A stretch of DNA of 37,353 nt from UBA3537 sp965657165 (GTDB lineage Bacteria > Bacteroidota > Bacteroidia > Flavobacteriales > Flavobacteriaceae): assembly GCA_965657165.1 (NCBI GenBank), contig CBFHNG010000015.1, forward strand, positions 1 to 37,353, written 5' to 3'. Under the pieces are notes generated by a model. It had not been told where the DNA came from and did no database searches. It saw only the letters and a program-made list of their open reading frames with translations. The first letter of the stretch is position 1. The number at the start of each line of letters is the position of its first letter. Positions 1-7,108 of this stretch are shown one piece after another. A program made the translations under genes and the position numbers.

Positions 1-426
1 TTCAATTGTTTTTAAATCATCTTGGATACAAAATGAAAACTCCTCTAAGTAATGAATACGCAACTGATCGCCTTGGAAAATAAATACTTTTTTGGGTTGA
101 AAGAAAAACAAATCTGGAAATTGTACACCATCAAAATTTGAAGAATTTAGCTTTTCAACATCATTTTTTAAGTCATAAGAAAGATAACCAAAAATCCAAT
201 CTGAAGTTGTATTCCTATAATTCTCCAATTGTTTGAAACAATGATTTTTAGAAAGTTGCAAACTCGAATAAGCATCTACAGCCAAAATAGCCTCAAAACT
301 ACTGTGGGTTTGGTCATAATGATTTGAATCCAACCAAACAACTTCATCAAAACGATTGGCCCATTGCAAAAGTTGCCTTTTAAAAGCTTCTATATGTTTT
401 GGTTTAAAATGAAATTGTGTTCTCAA
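1..426 (-). CDS. pabB: Aminodeoxychorismate synthase component I, N-terminal part (partial)
   Basis: The reverse strand is open for 142 codons from a TTG at 424-426 to the left edge, so the 3' end is missing. An in-frame TAA lies two codons before the TTG and no ATG precedes the conserved region, so TTG is the only sensible start (first residues MRTQFHFKPKH). The stretches VVWLDSN, LAVDAY, WIFGYLSYDLKND and FPDLFFFQPKKVF match the N-terminal domain of flavobacterial PabB-type chorismate-utilising enzymes as I remember them. PabB aminates chorismate to 4-amino-4-deoxychorismate, the first step to p-aminobenzoate and folate, in the cytoplasm. The catalytic chorismate-binding domain lies outside the window. 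An anthranilate synthase component I (TrpE) is the alternative, but the FGYLSYDLKN signature favours PabB. It diverges from the helicase gene, with 80 bases between the two starts. Confidence 0.75.
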   Translation of the reverse strand, partial: MRTQFHFKPKHIEAFKRQLLQWANRFDEVVWLDSNHYDQTHSSFEAILAVDAYSSLQLSKNHCFKQLENYRNTTSDWIFGYLSYDLKNDVEKLNSSNFDGVQFPDLFFFQPKKVFIFQGDQLRIHYLEEFSFCIQDDLKTIE

Positions 427-506
427 AAATTATATTCAAACTAATTAAATGTAAATTTAATCAGATATATTGAAATATACACCTACTTTATCAGAATACA
501 TTACCT

Positions 507-1877
507 TTGAATAAATTTTTCAACTTGGACACTTTCAGCAATTTTAAACTTACCCCTGTTTTATATGATGCGATTAAACAGCTAGGATTCAAACACCCTA
601 CTGCAATTCAAAGTGCTACTTTTTCAAAAATTTGCTCTGGTAGAGACCTCATTGGAATTGCACAAACAGGAACTGGAAAAACAATGGCCTACACTTTGCC
701 ATTGCTAAGAAACCTTACACAACCCTCTCAAAGTTCTCCACGTATTTTAATTCTTGTTCCTACAAGAGAATTAGTGTTACAAGTGGTTGAATCTATTGAT
801 AAACTAAGCAAAGAATTACCGTTTCAAACTGTTGGAATTTTTGGCGGGACAAACATCAATACTCAAAAAAAACAAATTGAAAACGGTGCAGATATTGTGG
901 TCGCAACTCCTGGACGACTTTACGACTTGGCCGTTAGTAGAGCATTGCGACTGAAAGATATTCAAAAACTAGTCATTGATGAAGTCGATGTGATGCTCGA
1001 TTTAGGGTTTAGACACCAGCTTATTAATATTTTTGATTTGCTTCCAGAGCAACGACAGAATATTATGTTTTCTGCTACAATGAATTCAGAGGTCGAACAT
1101 ATTATTTCAAACTTCTTTAGAAACCCCAATAAAGTATCTACCGCACTTTCGGGAACCCCACTAAAAAATATTTTACAAACACGTTTTGATGCACCAAATT
1201 ATAATTCAAAGCTTAATCTTTTATTGTTTCTGTTGGCTAAAAAAGAAGCATTCAAAAAAGTACTCATTTTTGTGGACCAAAAACGCATAGCCGACCGCTT
1301 GTTTGAAGCTTTGACGCTCAATTTTGGAAATGAATGTGGTGTGCTTCATTCCAACAAATCGCAAAATTACAGACGGAATGCTATTGAAGAATTTAAAAAT
1401 GGAACCTATAAAATTTTAGTTACCACAGATTTGATGGCACGGGGTATAGATATAGATGACGTTTCCCATGTGATTAGTTTCAATACTCCAGAGTTTTCTG
1501 AAAATTACATGCATCGCATTGGTCGTACTGGACGCGCTCAAAAACAAGGGGAAAGTGTATTATTATCAACAAAAAAAGAACAAGAATTTAGGATTCAAAT
1601 TGAGCGCTATATGAATTTTGAAATTCAACTTTGTGATTGGCCTGCCGAAGTGGATATATCAAATGAATTGATGCCAGAGGAACGAAAAGTTGTAAAGGAA
1701 CGATATAATCCAAACAAAAAGAAAAATGATGATGTTCCTGGACCTGCATTTCATGAAAAAAAAGAAAAAAATAAAAAGGTAAATCTTGGGGGATCCTACA
1801 AAAGAACTATTGGAAAAAAATACAAAAAACCAAAAACAAGAGGAGACAAAAATTTTAATCGCAAAAAACGAAAATAA
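507..1877 (+). CDS. DEAD-box ATP-dependent RNA helicase (RhlE-like, DEVD variant)
   Basis: A 456-residue SF2 RNA helicase that unwinds or remodels RNA with ATP in the cytoplasm. Visible motifs are the Q motif GFKHPTAIQ (27-35), motif I AQTGTGKT (52-59), PTREL (85-89), TPGR (134-137), motif II DEVD (158-161), SAT (189-191), ARGID (311-315) and HRIGRTGR (336-343). The last 60 or so residues are a Lys/Arg-rich tail, usual for RhlE-like proteins and likely to bind RNA. Motif II reads DEVD rather than DEAD; the catalytic D-E is kept. The start drawn is TTG at 507. A second in-frame TTG at 525 gives MDTFSNFKL and still keeps the Q-motif region. A -7-like TACCTTTG at 502-509 overlaps the first TTG, which makes the second start credible. 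The stop abuts the convergent sigma-factor stop with no gap. Confidence 0.88.
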   Translation: MNKFFNLDTFSNFKLTPVLYDAIKQLGFKHPTAIQSATFSKICSGRDLIGIAQTGTGKTMAYTLPLLRNLTQPSQSSPRILILVPTRELVLQVVESIDKLSKELPFQTVGIFGGTNINTQKKQIENGADIVVATPGRLYDLAVSRALRLKDIQKLVIDEVDVMLDLGFRHQLINIFDLLPEQRQNIMFSATMNSEVEHIISNFFRNPNKVSTALSGTPLKNILQTRFDAPNYNSKLNLLLFLLAKKEAFKKVLIFVDQKRIADRLFEALTLNFGNECGVLHSNKSQNYRRNAIEEFKNGTYKILVTTDLMARGIDIDDVSHVISFNTPEFSENYMHRIGRTGRAQKQGESVLLSTKKEQEFRIQIERYMNFEIQLCDWPAEVDISNELMPEERKVVKERYNPNKKKNDDVPGPAFHEKKEKNKKVNLGGSYKRTIGKKYKKPKTRGDKNFNRKKRK

Positions 1878-2474
1878 TTAAGCAAATTTCAACTCTTCAA
1901 AATCTGCTATCCTATAATTTTTAATGATTTTATTTTTGATGCGTTTCAATTTCATTTTAATAGCGCTTTCTCCTAGGTTGTAAACATCGGCCATTTCTCT
2001 TATGGTCATATGACCGCAATATTTTAACAAAACTAGCTTTTGTTCATGCTTTGGCAATAAACTAATTGCGAGTTTTAATCGCATTAATTGATACTCGTCT
2101 ATAATACAAGAGTCATAATTATAACTAAAAAACTCTTTACTCAATCTTTCTGGATCAATGAGTTTAGTTTCAAATTTTCTGTATTCAATGTTTCGTTTGT
2201 AATTTATACAATAATTATGGGTAAAACTATACAACCAAGTTGAAAATTTTGATTTAAACAAAAAGGTTTCTAGCTTTAAAAATACTTTAAAAAATATTTC
2301 TTGAGAGACGTCCTCAGCATCATGTTTGTTTTTAAAAAAACTTAGACATCGACCATATACTATTGAATAATAGCGATCATGTAAGGTTTCAAAAAGATGT
2401 GTTTCATCCTTATGAATGATGGCAAATACTAATGCCTCGTCGGAGTGTTGGTGTTTTAGGTTGTCTTGATTCAA
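1878..2474 (-). CDS. RNA polymerase sigma-70 family factor (ECF type)
   Basis: A 198-residue sigma factor of the small extracytoplasmic-function type. Region 2 spans about residues 30-95: FETLHDRYYSIVYGRC, then DAEDVSQEIFFKVF, then FSTWLYSFTHNYCINYKR. Region 4 lies near 132-185, where LLPKHEQKLVLLKYCGHMTIREMA and ESAIKMKLKR form the -35-type helix-turn-helix. There is no region 1.1 or 3. It would direct core RNA polymerase to a small regulon. No anti-sigma factor gene is adjacent, which is unusual for a classical ECF pair but common for single flavobacterial sigma factors of this kind. The start is TTG at 2474 (MNQDNLKHQHSDEALV). The frame stays open upstream but offers no ATG, and the next internal ATG would remove region 2. 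The long leader upstream (to 2687) shows no clear TAnnTTTG element. Confidence 0.88.
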   Translation of the reverse strand: MNQDNLKHQHSDEALVFAIIHKDETHLFETLHDRYYSIVYGRCLSFFKNKHDAEDVSQEIFFKVFLKLETFLFKSKFSTWLYSFTHNYCINYKRNIEYRKFETKLIDPERLSKEFFSYNYDSCIIDEYQLMRLKLAISLLPKHEQKLVLLKYCGHMTIREMADVYNLGESAIKMKLKRIKNKIIKNYRIADFEELKFA

Positions 2475-2634
2475 AGCGATTTGGGTTGCTTTTGCACTTT
2501 ACATTTTTAGGTGCTATGTTAGTAATATCAATTTTGTTTAATAAAATTGTTTAAATATTAGACAATTCATTGTAAATCAATCTCTTAAATATACATTTTT
2601 TTTTTAAATCAAAAAATATCTAATACTAATTTTC

Positions 2635-2664
2635 AAAAAAAAACGGTCATTTTATGACCGTTTT
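2635..2664 (-). terminator. Rho-independent terminator of lpdA
   Basis: Perfect 11-bp stem AAAACGGTCAT / ATGACCGTTTT (2640-2650 and 2654-2664) with a 3-base loop. On the minus strand it is followed by an uninterrupted run of nine T (A run 2635-2643 on the plus strand). It lies 24 bases beyond the lpdA stop, so it should end that transcript. Confidence 0.9.
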
Positions 2665-2687
2665 GAATATAAAATATTGTACATCAA

Positions 2688-4088
2688 TTAAATATGTAAT
2701 GCTCTATTTTCGGTTGCTGCAAGAGCAGCTTCCTTAATAGCTTCAGTAAATGTTGGATGTGCATGAGACATTCTGGAGATATCTTCTGCAGATGCACGAA
2801 ATTCCATTGCAACTACAGCTTCTGCAATTAGATCGGCACAACGTGCTCCAATCATATGAACCCCCAAAATTTCATCGGTTGTTTGATTGGCTATAATCTT
2901 AACAAAACCATCTAAATCCATACTTGCTCGGCTCCTACCAAGAGCACGCATTGGAAATTGCCCTACTTTATAGGCCACGCCTTCTTCAGTGAGTTGTTCT
3001 TCTGTTTTTCCAACAGCAGCCACTTCTGGCCATGTGTATACAACACCTGGAATAAGGTTGTAATTTATATGTGGTTTTTGGCCTGCAATGGTTTCGGCAA
3101 CAAACACCCCTTCTTCTTCTGCTTTATGGGCCAACATTGCTCCTCGAACAACATCGCCAATGGCGTATATGTTTGAAGCAGAGGTTTGTAAATGCTCATT
3201 TACATTCACTTGGCCTCGTTCATTCAATTCTACTCCAGCAGCTTCGGCGTTAAGCCCTGCTGTATAGGCGCTTCGACCTACAGACACCAAACAATAATCG
3301 CCTGAGAAAGTTACGATTTCACCTTTTTTGTTTTCGGCAGTTACTGTAACGGTATCGCCTTTGCGTGTTACTGAAGTAACTTTATGGGAAGTGTTAATTT
3401 TAAATTTTTGCTTTTTGAAGACTTTATTAAGTTCTTTGGATAGACCTTTGTCCATTGTTGGAATGATACGATCCATATATTCAATAACAGTGACTTCTGC
3501 ACCAAGACGCTTGTAAACTTGACCCAGTTCTAGGCCAATTACTCCCCCTCCAATAATGATAAGGTGTTTTGGTATTTCTTTGAGCTTTAAGGCTTCTGTT
3601 GAAGTGATGATACGTTCTTTGTCGATAGTAACAAAAGGAAGTACAGAGGGCTTGCTACCTGTGGCAATAATGGTGTATTTTGTCTCAATTTCTTGGGTAG
3701 TATCTCCGCTTATGCTAATATGTGTTGCGTCTTTGAAAGCGCCAACGCCTTGATAGACATCAATATTGTTTTTCTTCATTAAAAACTCGATCCCCACAGT
3801 TGTTTGATCAACTACAGATTGTTTTCTTGCCATCATTTTTTCAAGATTGACTTTTACTTCTCCAGGAAGTTCAATACCGTGCGTATCAAAATGTTTTATG
3901 GCATCTTCAAAATGATGAGATGAATCCAATAAAGCTTTACTTGGAATACAACCAACATTTAGACAAGTCCCTCCCATGGTACTATATTTTTCAATAATGG
4001 CAACACTTTTTCCAAGTTGAGCACAACGAATGGCTGCTACATATCCGCCAGGGCCAGAGCCAATTACAGCAACATCATATGATTTCAT
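2688..4088 (-). CDS. lpdA: Dihydrolipoyl dehydrogenase (E3)
   Basis: FAD-dependent disulfide oxidoreductase that reoxidises lipoamide on the E2 subunits of 2-oxoacid dehydrogenase complexes (and the glycine cleavage H protein) with NAD+. With the start chosen here it has 466 residues, normal for the family. Visible are the FAD site GSGPGG (10-15), the redox disulfide in GGTCLNVGCIPS (C42, C47), the NAD site GGGVIGLELG, the second FAD motif YAIGD, and the C-terminal active-site pair in HPTFTEA (H444, E449). The frame extends 11 codons upstream to 4121, but the -7 element at 4111-4118 lies inside that extension, so ATG at 4088 is the start. It is monocistronic, with its own terminator at 2635-2664. 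No E1 or E2 gene is nearby, so the partner complex is encoded elsewhere. Confidence 0.96.
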   Translation of the reverse strand: MKSYDVAVIGSGPGGYVAAIRCAQLGKSVAIIEKYSTMGGTCLNVGCIPSKALLDSSHHFEDAIKHFDTHGIELPGEVKVNLEKMMARKQSVVDQTTVGIEFLMKKNNIDVYQGVGAFKDATHISISGDTTQEIETKYTIIATGSKPSVLPFVTIDKERIITSTEALKLKEIPKHLIIIGGGVIGLELGQVYKRLGAEVTVIEYMDRIIPTMDKGLSKELNKVFKKQKFKINTSHKVTSVTRKGDTVTVTAENKKGEIVTFSGDYCLVSVGRSAYTAGLNAEAAGVELNERGQVNVNEHLQTSASNIYAIGDVVRGAMLAHKAEEEGVFVAETIAGQKPHINYNLIPGVVYTWPEVAAVGKTEEQLTEEGVAYKVGQFPMRALGRSRASMDLDGFVKIIANQTTDEILGVHMIGARCADLIAEAVVAMEFRASAEDISRMSHAHPTFTEAIKEAALAATENRALHI

Positions 4089-4110
4089 ATTTTTTTGAAT
4101 TTTAATAGAA

Positions 4111-4118
4111 CAAAAGTA
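4111..4118 (-). promoter_or_regulatory. -7 promoter element for lpdA
   Basis: TACTTTTG on the minus strand matches the Bacteroidota -7 consensus TAnnTTTG and lies 22 bases upstream of the ATG at 4088. No TTG -33 element is seen at the usual distance, so the call rests on the -7 motif and its position. Confidence 0.55.
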
Positions 4119-4150
4119 CAAACTTCCGTTGAATAGATTAGAATAAAAAT

Positions 4151-4609
4151 TTAAATATTTAGAGCCGTTGTATGTTTCACTTGATTGATCATAAACATAC
4201 TATGGGTACTACCAATATGATTTAAATTTGTTAACTTTTCAATCATAAATTTTCGGTAAGATTCCATGTCTTTTACGTGAACTTTTAGTAAATAATCATA
4301 ATCACCACTTAGATGGTAACATTCCAAAACCTCTTCAATGGCAATAACCTCTCGTTCAAATTGCTTGACGTTGTCTTGAGTATGTTGAACGAGTTTTACA
4401 TGACAAAATGCAACAAAGGATTTACCTACTTTTTCCTTTGACACTAGAGCAACATAGCCCTCAATAAATCCTGTTTTTTCAAGTTTTTTAATACGTTCGT
4501 AAATAGCTGTTACAGAAAGTGATAACTTTGCAGAAAGCGCTTTATTGGTAAGTTTGGCATCTTTTTGAAGTAAGCGGAGTATTTTTATATCAAGTACATC
4601 TAGTTTCAT
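4151..4609 (-). CDS. Lrp/AsnC family transcriptional regulator
   Basis: A 152-residue regulator, the standard size. The N-terminal winged helix-turn-helix covers residues 1-60: LDVLDIKILRLLQKDAKLTNKALSAKL, then SVTAIYERIKKLEKTGFIEGY. The C-terminal RAM/AsnC ligand-binding domain covers about 65-145, with VLECYHLSGDYDYLLKVHVKDM as the conserved core. Such proteins form dimers to octamers, bind amino acids, and regulate amino-acid metabolism genes, often including the divergent neighbour and themselves. Here the neighbour is a PLP enzyme of the Cys/Met family at 4765, with a 155-base intergenic region that contains inverted repeats. A role as local regulator sensing an amino acid is inferred; the ligand cannot be read from sequence. 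Confidence 0.93.
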   Translation of the reverse strand: MKLDVLDIKILRLLQKDAKLTNKALSAKLSLSVTAIYERIKKLEKTGFIEGYVALVSKEKVGKSFVAFCHVKLVQHTQDNVKQFEREVIAIEEVLECYHLSGDYDYLLKVHVKDMESYRKFMIEKLTNLNHIGSTHSMFMINQVKHTTALNI

Positions 4610-4674
4610 GTTGAAAAAATATCTTTTATTATATTAACTTCAACAAAAATATAAAATTTTTATCTAAAATTAAT

Positions 4675-4710
4675 CTATTTGTATGAATAATTTTCTAAAA
4701 TTACAAATAG
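4675..4710. promoter_or_regulatory. Inverted repeat, candidate Lrp-type operator
   Basis: Nine-base perfect arms CTATTTGTA (4675-4683) and TACAAATAG (4702-4710) are separated by 18 bases, centred in the region between the divergent regulator and PLP-enzyme genes. The spacing puts equivalent bases about 27 bp apart. Binding by the neighbouring regulator is inferred from position only. Confidence 0.4.
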
Positions 4711-4741
4711 TTGTTGTTTTTAAATCTTTAAAAATAGATAT

Positions 4742-4759
4742 TTGATTAAAAATAATCAA
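4742..4759. promoter_or_regulatory. Dyad TTGATTA-aaaa-TAATCAA before the PLP-enzyme start
   Basis: Seven-base perfect arms around an AAAA spacer end five bases before the ATG at 4765. An 18-bp dyad of this form resembles Lrp/AsnC-family operators (AT-rich centre, short palindromic flanks). At this position it could block transcription or translation initiation. Confidence 0.35.
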
Positions 4760-4764
4760 TATTT

Positions 4765-5958
4765 ATGAAACCCGCAGACTCTATTCAAGATTTACAATAT
4801 TTTGGAGAATTTGGAGGTGTAAATCCATCTATTTCAGATTCATCAACATACACTTTCCTTTCCGCAAAAACCATGTTTGACACTTTTGAGGGTAATGCTG
4901 ACGGGTGCTACCTCTATTCGAGACATAGCTCGCCCTCAAACTTGTACCTAGGAGAGGCATTGGCTGCGATGGAAGGCACAGAAACATCCAATGTTTCCGC
5001 CTCTGGAATGGGAGCAATTACTGCTGTTTTGATGCAATTATGCCATGCTGGAAATCATGTGGTTTCTAGTCGAACGATTTATGGAGGCACTTATGCTTTT
5101 CTCAAGAATTTTGCCCCTAAGTTTGGAATAAATACCTCTTTTGTAGACATCAATGATTTGGAGGCTGTTGAAAAATCTATAACACAAAAAACCACTGTAC
5201 TATACTGTGAATCCGTTAGTAACCCTTTGCTTGAAGTTGCTGACATTAAAGCGTTAGCAAAAATTGCAAAAAAGCATAATATTCAATTGGTTGTAGACAA
5301 TACATTCTCACCACTTTCGATATCACCAAAAATATTAGGTGCCGATATTGTTATTCACAGTCTCACCAAATTCATTAATGGTTCAAGCGATACCATTGGA
5401 GGTGTGGTTTGTGGCAGTCAAGAATTGATTGATCATCTTAGAAATGTAAACGATGGCGCAGCGATGCTTTTGGGAGCTAGCATGGATAGTCTTAGAGCTG
5501 CATCAATTCTAAAAAATTTAAGAACACTTCACATTAGGATGAAACAACATAGTCACAATGCCATGTATTTGGCAGAAAAATTTGAATTGGACGGCATAAA
5601 AACCGTTTATCCTGGACTTGAATCTCACCCCTCTCACCATGTATTTAAACAACAAATGAATAAAGAATATGGTTATGGTGGTATGCTTACAATTGATGTA
5701 GGAACGCTCGAAAAAGCCAACGAATTGATGGAATTGATGCAAAAAGAAAACCTTGGCTATTTGGCGGTTAGTTTAGGGTTTTATAAAACCTTATTTAGCG
5801 CACCTGGAAGTTCCACTTCTTCTGAAATTCCTGAAGACGAACAAAAAGAAATGGGATTAAGCGAAGGATTAATTCGTTTTTCTGTAGGATTAGATAATGA
5901 TATTAAGAGAACCTATCAGTCCATAAAAAAGTGTATGAAAGCTGTTGGCGTACTCTAA
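4765..5958 (+). CDS. Cys/Met metabolism PLP-dependent enzyme (methionine gamma-lyase-like)
   Basis: A 397-residue fold-type I PLP enzyme of the trans-sulfuration family (methionine gamma-lyase, cystathionine gamma-synthase/lyase, cystathionine beta-lyase). Visible are the phosphate-binding YSR motif (Y51-R53), SASGMGA (78-84), the aromatic stacking residue in TIYGGT (104-109), VVDNT (176-180, Asp binding the pyridine nitrogen) and the Schiff-base lysine in HSLTKFINGSSD (K202). The C-terminal domain ends with RFSVGLDN. Methionine gamma-lyases such as the Pseudomonas enzyme have Cys in place of the second Gly of YGGT; here it is Gly, so methionine alpha,gamma-elimination is not assured. The divergent Lrp/AsnC gene suggests amino-acid-responsive control. 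The 3' end overlaps the convergent hydrolase by four bases. Family call is firm; reaction is uncertain. Confidence 0.85.
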   Translation: MKPADSIQDLQYFGEFGGVNPSISDSSTYTFLSAKTMFDTFEGNADGCYLYSRHSSPSNLYLGEALAAMEGTETSNVSASGMGAITAVLMQLCHAGNHVVSSRTIYGGTYAFLKNFAPKFGINTSFVDINDLEAVEKSITQKTTVLYCESVSNPLLEVADIKALAKIAKKHNIQLVVDNTFSPLSISPKILGADIVIHSLTKFINGSSDTIGGVVCGSQELIDHLRNVNDGAAMLLGASMDSLRAASILKNLRTLHIRMKQHSHNAMYLAEKFELDGIKTVYPGLESHPSHHVFKQQMNKEYGYGGMLTIDVGTLEKANELMELMQKENLGYLAVSLGFYKTLFSAPGSSTSSEIPEDEQKEMGLSEGLIRFSVGLDNDIKRTYQSIKKCMKAVGVL

Positions 5959-6977
5959 ATTCCTTTTAGTCGTTCCCAAAATGCTGAAATGTCTTTTTCT
6001 TTCACCTCTTTTGGGTAAAATGGCTGTGCCGTCCAACGTTGTTTTTTCTTCTTAATTTTGAAATTAAACACTGAAGAGTTTGGATCTTCTTCATTCATCA
6101 AAGGATAACGCAAATCCTTAAACACAAAAGTGTCCTTTTTAGGTGTTTCAGCTATTGAATAAAATCCATCGCTGAACCAAATTAAGGTTTTAATATCACT
6201 ATCATTTGACGACACAAGCTGGTGATTTTTTGGAATACTTTGCCATTTTCTTGGCGCTTTATTTTTATCCAAAATTGAATAAAATGCAACATGATATGCT
6301 GTATCAGATTCTGCAACCCCATACCACAGTATATTATTCAAAATTGTAGGTTGACTTTTAAAACGATTGTAGCTTATATTTTTTTGCTCTAAATCAGACT
6401 TGAACACTGCGCTTACATAAAACTTGTTTATCAAAGTAAAAAGCATATACAATGAGCTAATCCCAAAACCAATGTTTAAGAAAATAGCTCTCGTTTTTGA
6501 GCTTCGCCTAAAAAACATTAAAATAATAATTGAAAGTAAAAAAGGTAATGTGTAAAAAGGATCAGCGACTGCAATATTATCAAAAGCAACTCTGTAGTTA
6601 GAAAATGGTGCAAATAACTGAGTTCCGTATCCTGTAAAGCAATCCAAAATTGGATGCGTAACTATTGAAATTAGAAACAGTTTTATCCAATCATTTTGAG
6701 AGGTCATTCCTTTTCGATTCTCTCTATTGTACATCCAAAAAACAGCATATCCAAGCCCTACTCCTGCCAAAATCGCAAACAGAATTGAATGCATAAACCC
6801 TCTATGAAATGCCATAGCTTGAATTTCATTGTTGAATATCCATCGGCCAACAAAAACGTCTAAATCAGGTAAGGTGCCACCAATTGCGCCAAAGAGCAAT
6901 GCCTTATTCCCAATTTTTTTTCCTAAAACTGCCTCTCCACAGGCAGCACCCAAAACAATTTGTGTTAATGAATCCAT
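5955..6977 (-). CDS. Membrane-bound metal-dependent hydrolase (YdjM/DUF457 family)
   Basis: A 340-residue inner-membrane protein. The N-terminal half shows the family pattern: MDSLTQIVLGAACGEAVLG, then GTLPDLDVF, AFHRGFMHSIL and HPILDCFTGYGTQLFAPFSN. Histidines and aspartates in these segments are the presumed metal ligands. Hydrophobic segments lie around AILAGVGLGYAVFW, KLFLISIVTH, FLLSIIILMFF and IGFGISSLYMLF. The C-terminal third (about 240-340) is soluble and contains NNILWYGVAES. The frame opens four codons earlier (MLEY), but ATG at 6977 gives the conserved MDSLTQ start and is preferred. Family members are related to E. coli YdjM, an SOS-linked membrane protein, but the substrate is unknown. 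It is convergent with the PLP enzyme and divergent from 7109. Confidence 0.85.
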   Translation of the reverse strand: MDSLTQIVLGAACGEAVLGKKIGNKALLFGAIGGTLPDLDVFVGRWIFNNEIQAMAFHRGFMHSILFAILAGVGLGYAVFWMYNRENRKGMTSQNDWIKLFLISIVTHPILDCFTGYGTQLFAPFSNYRVAFDNIAVADPFYTLPFLLSIIILMFFRRSSKTRAIFLNIGFGISSLYMLFTLINKFYVSAVFKSDLEQKNISYNRFKSQPTILNNILWYGVAESDTAYHVAFYSILDKNKAPRKWQSIPKNHQLVSSNDSDIKTLIWFSDGFYSIAETPKKDTFVFKDLRYPLMNEEDPNSSVFNFKIKKKKQRWTAQPFYPKEVKEKDISAFWERLKGI

Positions 6978-7028
6978 ATATTCAAGCAAAAATACATATC
7001 TGTTTGATTGTGCGTCGATATTTAACTT

Positions 7029-7061
7029 AATTTTATTTCAGCTAAAAAATGAAATAAAATT
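7029..7061. repeat. 12-bp perfect inverted repeat (hairpin) in a divergent intergenic region
   Basis: Arms AATTTTATTTCA (7029-7040) and TGAAATAAAATT (7050-7061) pair perfectly around a nine-base loop. The element sits 52 bases upstream of the hydrolase start and 48 bases upstream of the hypothetical at 7109. No gene ends nearby on either strand, so it is not a normal terminator; a regulatory role is more likely. Confidence 0.7.
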
Positions 7062-7088
7062 CAAGAACTATTGTGATAATTTTTGAAA

Positions 7089-7106
7089 AATTGTAATATT
7101 ACAATT
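7089..7106. promoter_or_regulatory. 18-bp perfect palindrome just before the ATG at 7109
   Basis: AATTGTAATATTACAATT is its own reverse complement and ends two bases before the start codon at 7109. It covers the ribosome-binding region. Its symmetry and position fit an operator or a structure affecting translation; the cognate factor is unknown. Confidence 0.5.
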
Positions 7107-7108
7107 AC

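Noticed and set aside
502..509. TACCTTTG, a -7 promoter match before the helicase
   Set aside because: It overlaps the TTG start at 507 and no TTG -33 lies at the right distance. It would only work if translation starts at 525, so I did not list it as a promoter.
3071..3253. Open frames on the plus strand inside lpdA, and similar frames inside pheT, mutB, trxB and others
   Set aside because: They are shadows of well-supported genes, with no recognisable domains or independent start context.
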